Assembly: GCF_900128995.1 (NCBI RefSeq)
Contig: NZ_FQUE01000009.1
Coordinates: 62,001-126,000 of the forward strand
Direction of reading: 5' to 3'
Source: Loktanella atrilutea
GTDB taxonomy: Bacteria; Pseudomonadota; Alphaproteobacteria; Rhodobacterales; Rhodobacteraceae
DNA: 64,000 nt
Shown here: piece by piece, positions 25,377 to 34,538 of the stretch
How positions within the stretch are numbered: position 1 is the first letter of the stretch
Layout of the letters: every line of letters begins with the position of its first letter
Position numbers and translations under genes: made by a program
Notes under the pieces: generated by a model
Database searches by the model: none
Seen by the model: the letters and a program-made list of their open reading frames with translations, nothing else
What the model was told of the DNA's origin: nothing

Positions 25377-26122
25377 CCGACACCGTCGCCCTGATCACCG
25401 GGGCCGCCCGCGGCATCGGGCTGGCCACCGCGACCCTGATGCAGGCCGAAGGCCGCCGCGTCGTCATGCTTGACCGCGACGCCGAGGAGCTGGAACAGGC
25501 CGCAGCCACCCTGCCCGGCGCGCTGGCGATCCCCTGCGACGTCGCGGTGCCGCAGCAGGTTGCGCAGGCGGCGGCCGAGATCGAACAGACCTGCGGTCGC
25601 CTCGATATCCTCGTGAACAACGCGGGCGTCGCGGACTTCGGCCCCTTGGCCGAGACCGACTTTGCCCGCTGGCGCCGGGTGATGGAAACGAACCTCGACG
25701 GCGTCTTCCTGATGAGCCAGGCCTGCCTGCCGCTGCTGTCGGCGCAGGGCGGGGCCATCGTCAATATCGCCTCGATCTCCGGCCTGCGCGCCTCCACCCT
25801 GCGGATCGCCTACGGCACGTCAAAGGCCGCCGTCATCCATCTGACCAAGCAACAGGCGGCGGAACTAGGCGAGGTCGGCATCCGCGCCAACTGCGTCTGC
25901 CCCGGCCCGGTGAACACGAAGCTGGCCCTTGCCGTTCACTCGCCCGAAATCCGCGCCGCCTATCACGATGCGATCCCGCTGAATCGCTACGGCACGGAAC
26001 GCGAGATCGCGGAGGTCATCTGCTTTCTGGCCGGTTCCCGCGCAAGCTACGTGACCGGTCAGGTCGTGGCCGCCGACGGAGGTTTCGAATCGACAGGCGT
26101 CGGTCTGCCCGCCCTGCGCTAA
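25373..26122 (+). CDS. Short-chain dehydrogenase/reductase
   Basis: 249 residues from the ATG at 25373, overlapping the dctM stop (ATGA). Classical SDR: cofactor loop TGAARGIG (residues 9-16), NNAG near residue 80, and catalytic Ser with YGTSK near residue 146. Acidic residues after the second strand (MLDRDAEEL) favour NAD over NADP. Probably oxidises a hydroxyl on the TRAP-imported substrate or on an intermediate before the ligase/thiolase steps (inference). Confidence 0.9.
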   Translation: MTDTVALITGAARGIGLATATLMQAEGRRVVMLDRDAEELEQAAATLPGALAIPCDVAVPQQVAQAAAEIEQTCGRLDILVNNAGVADFGPLAETDFARWRRVMETNLDGVFLMSQACLPLLSAQGGAIVNIASISGLRASTLRIAYGTSKAAVIHLTKQQAAELGEVGIRANCVCPGPVNTKLALAVHSPEIRAAYHDAIPLNRYGTEREIAEVICFLAGSRASYVTGQVVAADGGFESTGVGLPALR

Positions 26123-26227
26123 CTGGCGAAAATTCAGGCGCCATCGATCAGGAATTCCAGCCAAAAAGCTCGGAGTGCAGCGCCGCTGAAAGGCAGCCAA
26201 GCCGCGAATGCAACTTGTCAAACGCCT

Positions 26228-27877
26228 TCAGTTGGCCCGCGTCGGGTCCGTCATCGGATCGCCGGCTTCATGGCCGCCCGGCACATGTTCCGACGAAGCA
26301 GAGCCGACGGGCCGCTCGATCATCCGGTGCACACGCGGCGTGTGACCCTCGACATGAAGCGCACGGATTTGCCTTGAATTGTCCTGGTCCGCCCGGGTCC
26401 GCCGTTGCCGGTCGCGGATGTATTCCAGCCACGTCGCGACGTGATAGCGCTCGATCCACAGGTCGGTTTCGGCCAGATCGCGCAGCAGGGTCCAGCGTTG
26501 CGCGCCGTCGCGGCGCAGGATGCGCCGCCTTTCGTTCATTGCGGCAACGAAGGCCGGAATGTTCGCCTCGGGCACGCGATGTTCGATGGTGATGACGATG
26601 GGGCCGGACCGGGCGTGGACCGGCACCGCGGTCTCGGGCTCGCCCAGATTGTCCATCGGTTCGAGGTCCGCATCGCCACCCGCGGGCAATGGCAGCACAA
26701 GCCCGGCCAGCCCGCCCGCCGCCTGCAGTGCCGCCGCGGCAAGCAGACCGAGGGTCACACCATGACGTTCCGCCACCGCGCCGAAACCCCAGGCTCCGGC
26801 TGCCATACCGCCGAAGGTCGCCATCTGGTACAACGACAGTGCGCGTCCGACGACCCAGCGCGGCGTCGACAGCTGCACCGTCACGTTGAATGTGGACAGT
26901 GCCAGCACCCACCCTGCTCCTGCCAGCATCAGCGCGGGCAGCGTCAGAATGAGAGTCCGACTGAGGCCTGTGGCGGCACCGCCCAGCACGATCGCGACGG
27001 ATGCAACCCTTACGATCCCCTCGGTCGTGAGCCGCGCACGCAGCCTTCCGCTGGACAGGGCACCGCCGACGGCACCGATGCCGAAGGCCCCCAGCAGGAC
27101 GCCATAGGTCAGCGGCCCGCCAACGATCAGGTCGCGTGCCACGATCGGCATCAGTGCCGGGATCGCCGCCGCGGCTGCGCCGAAAAGGCACCCACGCAGC
27201 AGCACGACGCACAGGTTCGGCGACATGGCGACATAGCGCAGCCCGGCGGCCATGGCGACGTCGATCCGTTCCCGCGGCAGCGTGCGCGGCTTACGGTCCG
27301 GATGCCAGCGCAACAGAACCACGATCAGTCCGATGTAGCTGACGGCGTTGGTCAGGAACGCGCCCGCGGCCCCGGCCACGGCGACGATCGCCCCGCCGAT
27401 CGCTGGCCCGACTGACCGCGCCATGTTGAACCCCATGGAATTCAGCGCTACCGCGCCGGGCAAGGCACTGCGCGGCACCATGTCCCCGACAGAGGCCTGC
27501 CACGCCGGATTGTTCAGCGCCGTGCCGCAGGCGATGGCAAAGGTGAACCCCAGCAGCCCCCAGGGCGTCAGCCAGTCGTTCCATGCGAAAAACGCCAGCA
27601 GCAGGGACATCACCACCATGTAGGTCTGCGCGCACAGCATCACGATGCGCCGGTCGAGGTTATCTGCGATCGCTCCCGCCGCGAGTGAAAAGAGCATGAT
27701 CGGCAAGGCGGTCGACGCCTGCACCAGCGCCACTTCCTGAGATGAGTTCGACAGCGAAGTCATCAGCCAGGACGCACCCACGGCCTGGACCAGACCGCCG
27801 AAGTTCGACGACATCGACGCGAGCCAGATGGAGCGGAAGATCGGCACCGAGAATGGAGAGATGGGTTGACCGGGCAG
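26228..27877 (-). CDS. MFS transporter with C-terminal soluble extension (MFS_3/EntS-like)
   Basis: About 549 residues. Twelve spans up to about residue 405, opening PIFRSIWLASMSSNFGGLVQ. They are followed by a soluble tail of about 140 residues (from PIVITIEHRVPEANIPAFVA) resembling a ferredoxin-like monooxygenase (ABM) fold, as in the 'transmembrane secretion effector' MFS_3 family. A strong AGGAGG lies at 27884-27889 and sits 6 nt before an in-frame CTG at 27877; the first GTG (27847) is 36 nt from that site. I favour the CTG start. Family members export siderophores or drugs. Not clearly in an operon. Confidence 0.8.
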   Translation of the reverse strand: MPGQPISPFSVPIFRSIWLASMSSNFGGLVQAVGASWLMTSLSNSSQEVALVQASTALPIMLFSLAAGAIADNLDRRIVMLCAQTYMVVMSLLLAFFAWNDWLTPWGLLGFTFAIACGTALNNPAWQASVGDMVPRSALPGAVALNSMGFNMARSVGPAIGGAIVAVAGAAGAFLTNAVSYIGLIVVLLRWHPDRKPRTLPRERIDVAMAAGLRYVAMSPNLCVVLLRGCLFGAAAAAIPALMPIVARDLIVGGPLTYGVLLGAFGIGAVGGALSSGRLRARLTTEGIVRVASVAIVLGGAATGLSRTLILTLPALMLAGAGWVLALSTFNVTVQLSTPRWVVGRALSLYQMATFGGMAAGAWGFGAVAERHGVTLGLLAAAALQAAGGLAGLVLPLPAGGDADLEPMDNLGEPETAVPVHARSGPIVITIEHRVPEANIPAFVAAMNERRRILRRDGAQRWTLLRDLAETDLWIERYHVATWLEYIRDRQRRTRADQDNSRQIRALHVEGHTPRVHRMIERPVGSASSEHVPGGHEAGDPMTDPTRAN

Positions 27878-27996
27878 GACGGGCCTCCTTGGGGTATGAT
27901 CGGCAGGTCTCGCGCCGCGCCGGAATGCTGCAGGACATGGCCCCCACTACGCCAAGGTCAATGCGATTCAGCGGGCGGGCACGCCGCATGGAATCG

Positions 27997-29067
27997 TCAG
28001 TCGGTGCGCAGGGACAGGCCGCTTTCGGTGTCGAACAGATGGATCTGCGCAGGGTCGGCACCGATGGTCAGCACTTCGCCCGTACCGGCGCCGGCCTGAC
28101 CGGGCAGATGCAGCGCGATTGCGCCGCCATTGCCAAGGGTGCCGTAGATATAAGATTCGCCCCCCAACTGCTCCACGCTGGCGACAGTCATGCGAATCGG
28201 GCCGTCGTCGCCGACGGTGACGTGGTTGGGCCGGATCCCCAGCGTGACCGCCTGTCCCGGCTGATAGCGGAACCCCGTGGCGGGCAGCGACATCCGCTCG
28301 CCGGTGTCCAGCGCCAGCGTGTCGCCATCGATCCGCCCCGCGACGAAGTTCATCTTGGGTGACCCGATGAAGCCCGCGACGAACAGGTTGCGCGGCCGGT
28401 TGTAAAGGTCGAGCGGTTTCCCGAACTGTTCCAGCTCGCCGAGCCGAAGGACCGCGATCTTGTCGGCCATCGTCATCGCCTCGACCTGATCGTGCGTCAC
28501 GTAGATCATGGTGTTTTCCAGCCGCCGGTGCAGGCCCGTGATCTCCTTGCGCATTTCGACCCGCAGCTCCGCATCGAGGTTCGACAGCGGCTCGTCGAAC
28601 AGGAAGACGCGCGGCTCGCGCACAACGGCCCGCCCGATCGCGACCCGCTGGCGCTGACCGCCGGATAGGTCCTTGGGGCGCCGGTCCAGCAACGTGTCGA
28701 TCTGCAGCATCTTCGCCACCTGATCGACCTTGGCCCTGATCTCGGCCTTCGGCGTGTTGATGTTTTCCAACCCGAAGCTGAGATTCTGGCGCACGGACAT
28801 GTGCGGGTAAAGCGCATAGGACTGGAACACCATCGCCAGCCCCCGGTCGGCGGCGGGAATGTCGTTGACAACCTCGTCGCCAATGACGACGTCGCCGTCG
28901 CTGATCGGCTCCAGCCCCGAGATCATGCGCAGCAGCGTGGACTTGCCGCAGCCCGAGGGGCCGACGAAGACGCAGAACTCGCCCTGCTGCACGTCGAGGT
29001 CGATGCCCTTGATGACCTCCACCTCTCCATAGGACTTGCGGACCCGCCGCAGCTCAACTCTGGCCAT
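27997..29067 (-). CDS. Sugar ABC transporter ATP-binding protein (AglK/UgpC type)
   Basis: 356 residues. Walker A GPSGCGKST near residue 37, Q-loop VFQSYALYPHM, signature DLSGGQRQRVAIGRAV, Walker B VFLFDEPLSNLD, and a TOBE domain at the C-terminus. Last gene of a seven-gene leftward operon; energises the two permeases just upstream. Confidence 0.93.
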   Translation of the reverse strand: MARVELRRVRKSYGEVEVIKGIDLDVQQGEFCVFVGPSGCGKSTLLRMISGLEPISDGDVVIGDEVVNDIPAADRGLAMVFQSYALYPHMSVRQNLSFGLENINTPKAEIRAKVDQVAKMLQIDTLLDRRPKDLSGGQRQRVAIGRAVVREPRVFLFDEPLSNLDAELRVEMRKEITGLHRRLENTMIYVTHDQVEAMTMADKIAVLRLGELEQFGKPLDLYNRPRNLFVAGFIGSPKMNFVAGRIDGDTLALDTGERMSLPATGFRYQPGQAVTLGIRPNHVTVGDDGPIRMTVASVEQLGGESYIYGTLGNGGAIALHLPGQAGAGTGEVLTIGADPAQIHLFDTESGLSLRTD

Positions 29068-29085
29068 CTTGTTTCCTATTCGTCG

Positions 29086-30147
29086 TCATTTGCCGCCGGT
29101 CGAGGCGATGCCTGTAGCGATGTATTTCTGCAGGAACATGAACACCGCCGCGATCGGCAGCAGCGTCAGAACGGTCATCGCCAGCAGGCTGGGCCAGTCG
29201 GTCTGCAACTCGCCTTGGAAGGAGTTCAGTGCAAGCTGCAATGTGAAATTCTCGGTCCGGGTCAGCACGATCAGCGGCCAGAGGAAGTCGTTCCAGCGCC
29301 ACATGATCGCAAGGATCGCCAGCACCGCGATGGCGGGGGCCGACAGCGGCAGGATGATCCGCCAGAAGATCTTCCACTCGCTGGCCTTGTCCATGCGCGC
29401 GGCGTCAAGGATCTCGTCCGGGATCGTGATCATGTACTGCCGTAGCAGGAACACCCCGGTCGGCGTCGCGGCTCCGGGAATGATGACGCCCCACAGGCTG
29501 TTGAACATGCCCAGTTTCGTGACGATCAGGAACAGCGGCACCAGCACCACGGTCTGCGGGATCATCAATGTGCCGATGACGATCAGCAGCACCGCGTTGC
29601 GCCCCCGAAACTGGTATTTCGACAGGGCGAAGGCGGCCATCGCGTTGACCAGCAGCATGATGACCGTGGCGGCGATAGTGATGAAGGTCGAGTTCCAGAA
29701 ATACCGCAGGAAATCGAACCGCGCGAAAAGCTGGGTATAATTGTCGGTGGCAAAGGCCACCCCTTCGACCGGTTGCAGCATGTCCGTGGTCAGACGCACA
29801 CGATCCTCCGGCGCGTCGGGCGACACGACCTCGGCCCGGCCCGCGGCGCGGCGGGTCTGGCCGACGACCTGTCCCGCCAGATCGCCCTCCGTCACGGTGA
29901 AGGCGGGCAGCGGATCGTCGTAGCCCGGCACCGTCAGCACCTCCTGCGCATAGGGCAGGAACCGCGGCGGAAACCGGTCGAGCTCGTTCTGGTCCTTGAA
30001 GCTGGACAGCACCAGCCAGACCACGGGGCCAAACATCAGGAAGACGCCAAGGAAGAGGTAGCCGTAGGACACCCAGTCGGTCCAGTGCAGCCGCCCCCTG
30101 CCCCGCGTCGCGGTCAGAAAGCCCGTGACGCCACTGCGGTCAGCCAT
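29086..30147 (-). CDS. Sugar ABC transporter permease (AglG-like, large periplasmic insert)
   Basis: 353 residues, longer than the usual 280. The extra length is a soluble insert of about 80 residues after the first span (from SSFKDQNELDRFPPRF to about QLFARFDFLRYFWNS), as in AglG-type alpha-glucoside permeases. Five further spans and the EAA loop DAARMDKASEWKIFWRIILP. Overlaps its partner permease by 8 bp. Confidence 0.9.
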   Translation of the reverse strand: MADRSGVTGFLTATRGRGRLHWTDWVSYGYLFLGVFLMFGPVVWLVLSSFKDQNELDRFPPRFLPYAQEVLTVPGYDDPLPAFTVTEGDLAGQVVGQTRRAAGRAEVVSPDAPEDRVRLTTDMLQPVEGVAFATDNYTQLFARFDFLRYFWNSTFITIAATVIMLLVNAMAAFALSKYQFRGRNAVLLIVIGTLMIPQTVVLVPLFLIVTKLGMFNSLWGVIIPGAATPTGVFLLRQYMITIPDEILDAARMDKASEWKIFWRIILPLSAPAIAVLAILAIMWRWNDFLWPLIVLTRTENFTLQLALNSFQGELQTDWPSLLAMTVLTLLPIAAVFMFLQKYIATGIASTGGK

Positions 30148-31108
30148 CGACGTTCCTCCTGTTGGCCCACAACTGCGCCAGCGTCAGCACCACCAGCACA
30201 CCCGCCACCAGCAGCGATGCGGCCGCGGCCAGCCCGAACAGCCGCGGCGCACCTGCAAAGCCGCGTTCATAGATATATTGAATGATGAAGGTCGTAGCCG
30301 TCCCCGGCCCGCCCCCGGTAAAGGCATAGATCTCGTCGAAGGTCTGCACGCCGCGGATCAGCGCCAGCACCAGCACGACCAGCATGGTGGGCGCCAACAG
30401 CGGCAGGGTGATGCGCCGGAACGTCCGCCAGCCTGACGCGCCGTCCATCGTCGCCGCCTCGTAGACATCCCGCGGGATCGCCTGCAGGCCCGCCAGCAGG
30501 ATCAGCGTATAGAACCCCATATGCGCCCAGACCGAGATGAAGACCGACCAGCCAAAGGCCCATTGCGCATCGACCAGCCAGTTGATGCCGCCAAGCCCGG
30601 TCCAGTCGAGGAAGGCGTTCAGCACCCCCTCGCGCTGCAGGATCCATTTCCAGATCAGCGCCACGACGACCGGCGACAGCAACACCGGAAAGAAGAACAC
30701 CGACCGAAAAAAGCCCCGCGCCCGGATCCTGCCGTTCAGGATCACCGCCGTCAGCAGGGCGAACCCCACCATGAAGCCGGCCTGCAGCGTCACGAAGGTC
30801 ACGGTATTCCAGACCGCGCGCCAGAACTTGTCCTCGCGGCAGGAATTGGCGTCGATGTAGTTGCCGCAGTCCAGCAGCTGACCGAAGTTCTGCCCGCCCA
30901 CGAAGGGCCGGTTCTGAAGCAGCACGTTGTCGCTGCCAGAGGTCGCGTAGAACACGTTTAGTATTACCGGCAGAAAGGCGAAGAGTCCGAAAAGGATCAG
31001 GTTCGGCAGCAGGAACGCCCAGGCCAGCCGGTTGATCCCCAGCAGCCGCTGCAGGGCCAGCATCGGGATCTCGATGATCCGCATGAGCGGTGTGATGACT
31101 GCCAGCAT
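30140..31108 (-). CDS. Sugar ABC transporter permease (AglF-like)
   Basis: 322 residues, six spans, with a periplasmic loop after span 1 carrying two Cys (LLDCGNYIDANSCRED) that could form a disulfide. EAA loop EAATMDGASGWRTFRRITLP. The MalF-type half of the channel, paired with the gene at 29086-30147. Confidence 0.9.
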   Translation of the reverse strand: MLAVITPLMRIIEIPMLALQRLLGINRLAWAFLLPNLILFGLFAFLPVILNVFYATSGSDNVLLQNRPFVGGQNFGQLLDCGNYIDANSCREDKFWRAVWNTVTFVTLQAGFMVGFALLTAVILNGRIRARGFFRSVFFFPVLLSPVVVALIWKWILQREGVLNAFLDWTGLGGINWLVDAQWAFGWSVFISVWAHMGFYTLILLAGLQAIPRDVYEAATMDGASGWRTFRRITLPLLAPTMLVVLVLALIRGVQTFDEIYAFTGGGPGTATTFIIQYIYERGFAGAPRLFGLAAAASLLVAGVLVVLTLAQLWANRRNVDG

Positions 31109-31125
31109 GGACGCCCCCCGAAAGT

Positions 31126-31149
31126 CCCCGCCGCAGGGGTGCGGCGGGG
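31126..31149 (-). other. Intercistronic RNA hairpin after the binding-protein gene
   Basis: Perfect 9-bp arms CCCCGCCGC (31126-31134) and GCGGCGGGG (31141-31149) around a 6-nt loop, in the short gap between the binding-protein stop and the first permease start on the minus strand. Fourth such element in the window. Confidence 0.65.
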
Positions 31150-31159
31150 TGTCGTCCTG

Positions 31160-32422
31160 TTATTGCGACCCTTCGGCCGCGGCCTTCAGGTCGTCTTCCA
31201 TGCGGGTCATCGCGTCGTCCACCGTCAGCTCTCCGACGATGGCCTGGCTCAGACGCTCGACCGTGATGCCGAACATCGCCCGGTTGCCCGCATAGCCCTG
31301 ATAGGCGAAGGCGGTGGGCGACACGTTCTTCAGGTCGGCGGCAAAGGCGCTCAGCGCCTCCTGCGCGGCTGGCGTCACGTCTTCGAAGGTCACGCCCTCG
31401 GCGGCGACGCCCTGATGCGCGGGCAGGTTGCGTGTCCGCGCGGCGGCCTCGGCATAGATGTCCTTTTGCGCAAGGAAGTCGATGATCTTCGCCACCAGTT
31501 CCGGGTGCTCGGTCTGCTCGAAGCCGACGATGCCGGCACCACCCGGCATGCCGGTGCATTCACCCGTGGGACCGCAGGGCGACCCGATGACCTTCCAGTC
31601 GAAGAAGTCGCCCACCTGCTCGTCCAGCCGCGCGACCTGCCAAGAGCCGGAGTAGTAGAGCACGACCTCGCCGTTGATGAACTCCTGCGCGGCGTCGGCA
31701 TAGGTGGCGCCGCCCTGGCTGGCCCAGACGTCGCGCGCCATGGTGCCGTCCTCGTTCCAAGCGACGAACTGCTCGGCAAAGGGCTTGAAGCCGTCGAAGG
31801 TGCCCTTGCCCTCGGCATCGAGGAACTTGGCGCCGTAGGAGATCGCGGGCCCCGCGACGCGGTGGCCCGACCGGTCGACCGCCATCGGGAAGTCGGCGTC
31901 GGTCGCCTCGGCCACGGCCTTGGTCGCCGTCGCCCAGTCGTCCCATGTCGCGCCTTCGCCGGGCATCTCGACGCCCGCCTGCTCGAACAGGGTCGCGTTG
32001 ACGAAGCCGCCGGTGATGGTCAGCTGCGTGTGCAGGCCATAGTATCCCTGACGGTCGCCGGCGCGATACCAGTCCAGCGTGTTGCCGAAGGCCTCGTCCC
32101 AGGCGGCGGTGTCGATGTAGGGCGCAAGGTCGAGGTAATACTGGTTCAGACCGCCAAGGTCCGTGACCTTCGCCATGTCCGGCCCGTTGCCGGCTGCCAG
32201 CTGCACCGGCAAATTTTCGAGGATCGCCTGATAGGGCACCACGTCCACGGTGATGTTGACGCCCTGGTTTTCGGCCTCGAAGCGCGACAGCAGGTCGTCG
32301 TAGACCTCGCATTCGTTGCCGTCGGAATAGCACTGGAACCGGATGTCCTGCGCCATGGCCGCCCCGGCCGTCATCCCAAGTCCCGCCGCAAGCGCGGTCG
32401 TCCGCAAAATCGTCTGTCTCAT
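31160..32422 (-). CDS. Sugar ABC transporter substrate-binding protein (AglE-like)
   Basis: 420 residues with a Sec signal (GLGMTAGAAMAQ, cleavage about residue 24). Mature start DIRFQCYSDGNECEVYDDL has a Cys, and a second Cys pair (GSPCGPTGECTGM) lies near residue 285. Family 1 sugar-binding fold with YYSGSWQVARL in the ligand region. With AglFG-like permeases, an alpha-linked or modified disaccharide is a reasonable guess. GGAGGAGCC precedes the ATG. Confidence 0.9.
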   Translation of the reverse strand: MRQTILRTTALAAGLGMTAGAAMAQDIRFQCYSDGNECEVYDDLLSRFEAENQGVNITVDVVPYQAILENLPVQLAAGNGPDMAKVTDLGGLNQYYLDLAPYIDTAAWDEAFGNTLDWYRAGDRQGYYGLHTQLTITGGFVNATLFEQAGVEMPGEGATWDDWATATKAVAEATDADFPMAVDRSGHRVAGPAISYGAKFLDAEGKGTFDGFKPFAEQFVAWNEDGTMARDVWASQGGATYADAAQEFINGEVVLYYSGSWQVARLDEQVGDFFDWKVIGSPCGPTGECTGMPGGAGIVGFEQTEHPELVAKIIDFLAQKDIYAEAAARTRNLPAHQGVAAEGVTFEDVTPAAQEALSAFAADLKNVSPTAFAYQGYAGNRAMFGITVERLSQAIVGELTVDDAMTRMEDDLKAAAEGSQ

Positions 32423-32466
32423 TGGTCAGGCTCCTCCCAGATGCCGTGTGCCGGATGTTGGTCGCC

Positions 32467-33531
32467 CTAGCTTACGGGCGGCATCCAGCCGTTGTAAAAC
32501 TCTGAATCCGGCGCGAGGGGCAGGTCGATGGTCCGCCCCCCCCGGATCGCCGCGTATATCGCCGTCACAAGTTCGATGGACCGGCGTCCGGCTGCAAGGT
32601 TGACCTCGCGCCCCGGTGCGCCGTCCAGTGCATCGGCCACCGCGTCGAGGTATCCGGCAAAGCCGCCGTGTCCCTCGGGCACCGCCTGCGTCACCGCGTC
32701 GATCTGGTCCTGCGTCGTGGGCGCCCGCGCGATGAAGCGCCAGTCGGACTGCGCGGGGGTATAGGGCGCGCTGCCGCTTTCGGCTGTGAAGCCCTGAAAG
32801 CAGAACCGCAGCCGCGTGGTGTCGTCGCCGCCGCCCAGCGTGACCGAACTGGTCGCCAGCGCGCCGCTTTCCATGCGAAAGGCGAGCGCGGCGCAATCCT
32901 CGGTCTCGATTGCGTTCACGCGGGTGTCGGCCATGGCCGAGACGGCGGCGACGGGCCCGAGGATGTGGCACAGCAGGTCGTGGGCGTGGATCGCATGGCC
33001 CAGCAGGGCGCCGCCGGATTCGCCGGCCCATGTGCCGCGCCACGGAATGTCGTAATAGGCGGTGCCGCGGTTCCAGTGCGTCTCGATGCTGGCAACGAAG
33101 GCCTTGCCCGCCAGCCCCGCCTCCTGAAGGGCCACCAGCTGCTGCATCGCGCGGCCGAAGCGATATTGGAACACCGGAAACACCTGCCGGTCGGCGGCCA
33201 GCGCCGCGCGTTCCAGCGCATCCGCCTCGGACAGGGCGCGCACGATGGGCTTTTCGCAGATCGCGTGCTTGCCCGCCTTCAGCACCCGCAGGGTGATCGG
33301 GAAATGCAGATGCGGCGGCAGGCAGACGTCGATCAGGTCGATGGCCGGGTCCGCCAGCACCGCGTCCAGATCGCCGGTGACGGCGATGGCGGGGTCGCCG
33401 CCGGTGGCCTTTTCGGCGCGGGCGGTGTCCAGATCGCAGAAGGTCGTCACGGCAAAACGGTCGGGCAGCGCCCGGTAGCCCGCCAGATGCTCGGCCCCGA
33501 TCCCGGCGCCGACGATGGCGACCCGGATCAT
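32467..33531 (-). CDS. Gfo/Idh/MocA-family oxidoreductase, third in series
   Basis: 354 residues from the ATG at 33531, overlapping the upstream gene's stop (ATGA); the longer frame upstream shadows that gene. Rossmann motif IVGAGIGAEHLAGY, CEKPIVRALSEAD for the conserved EKP, and GGALLGHAIHAHDLLCHILG for the substrate-side His/Asp. NAD(P)-dependent dehydrogenase on a sugar or cyclitol. Third of three paralogues led into the SBP gene. Confidence 0.88.
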   Translation of the reverse strand: MIRVAIVGAGIGAEHLAGYRALPDRFAVTTFCDLDTARAEKATGGDPAIAVTGDLDAVLADPAIDLIDVCLPPHLHFPITLRVLKAGKHAICEKPIVRALSEADALERAALAADRQVFPVFQYRFGRAMQQLVALQEAGLAGKAFVASIETHWNRGTAYYDIPWRGTWAGESGGALLGHAIHAHDLLCHILGPVAAVSAMADTRVNAIETEDCAALAFRMESGALATSSVTLGGGDDTTRLRFCFQGFTAESGSAPYTPAQSDWRFIARAPTTQDQIDAVTQAVPEGHGGFAGYLDAVADALDGAPGREVNLAAGRRSIELVTAIYAAIRGGRTIDLPLAPDSEFYNGWMPPVS

Positions 33532-34538
33532 GCCTGCGCCGCCTCTGCCATGGCCTGCGCCCGCAGGGACAGTTCGCAGACCTTGAAGACATGCGTCTGC
33601 GTCATCGCCGTCTCGGTCCGGTCGCGGACATCCGCCGCCAGCCGCGCAAAGAACGGCAGACCGGCGCCGGAGGCGTCGATCCGCTCGCACCGGTCGCCGT
33701 TGACAAGGATCAGGTGATCGGTCCCCGGCTGGCCCACGTCCACGTACTTGCGCAGGTCGATATAGCCCTCGGTCCCCAGAATGGTCAGCCGCCCGTCGCC
33801 CCACGTCGGCAGCGCGTCGGGCGTGTACCAGTCGACGCGGATATAGCCGTGACCCTTCGGGCTTTGCAGGGCGATCTCTCCGAAATCCTGCAGGCCGGGA
33901 TCGTCCGGGTTGGCGTAGTTGGCGACGCGGGCGAGCGTCACCTCGGCGTCGGTCGATCCGGTGAAGAACAGGAACTGGTCGATCTGGTGGCTGGCGATGT
34001 CGGTCAGGATGCCGCCATAGGCGTCGCGTTCGAAGAACCAGTCGGGCCGCGTCGCCCGGTTCAGCCGGTGCGGCCCGATGCCCAGCGTCTGGATCACCCG
34101 CCCGATGGCGCCCTCGGCCACCAGTTCGGCCGCGCGGGTGACGGCAGGCACCTCGAACCGTTCGGAAAAGTCGATGGACCAGATGCGGCCGGTGCGGGCG
34201 ACGGTGTCCCGCAGCGTCGCCAGCTGCTCCTCGGTCGTGCAGCCGGGCTTGTCGCTGAGCACGTCCTTGCCGGCCTCCATCGCGCGGACGGCCCAACCAG
34301 CCCTGTCGCGGGGGATGCCCGACAGCAGGATCAGGTCGACGGCGGGATCGTCCAGCAGAGCCTGCGCGTCGCGGCGCGGCACGTCGGGGAACCGTTCGAC
34401 AAAGCCGTCCTCGGTATTGGGATGCCCCTCGGTCGCCCAGCCGACGAAGGTGCAGCCCGCGTCGATCATGTTGGCGGCCATGCCGTAGATGTGGCGGTGG
34501 TCGATGCCGATGGCGGCAAAGCGCAGGGGCGTGGTCAT
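33528..34538 (-). CDS. Gfo/Idh/MocA-family oxidoreductase, second in series
   Basis: 336 residues. The Rossmann N-terminus is atypical: AAIGIDHRHIYGMAANMI lacks the usual GxGxxG, while SDKPGCTTEEQL takes the place of EKP. Substrate domain with YGGILTDIASHQIDQFLFF. 4-bp overlaps on both sides tie it to its neighbours. The changed cofactor loop makes NAD(P) binding less certain than in the flanking paralogues. Confidence 0.85.
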   Translation of the reverse strand: MTTPLRFAAIGIDHRHIYGMAANMIDAGCTFVGWATEGHPNTEDGFVERFPDVPRRDAQALLDDPAVDLILLSGIPRDRAGWAVRAMEAGKDVLSDKPGCTTEEQLATLRDTVARTGRIWSIDFSERFEVPAVTRAAELVAEGAIGRVIQTLGIGPHRLNRATRPDWFFERDAYGGILTDIASHQIDQFLFFTGSTDAEVTLARVANYANPDDPGLQDFGEIALQSPKGHGYIRVDWYTPDALPTWGDGRLTILGTEGYIDLRKYVDVGQPGTDHLILVNGDRCERIDASGAGLPFFARLAADVRDRTETAMTQTHVFKVCELSLRAQAMAEAAQA

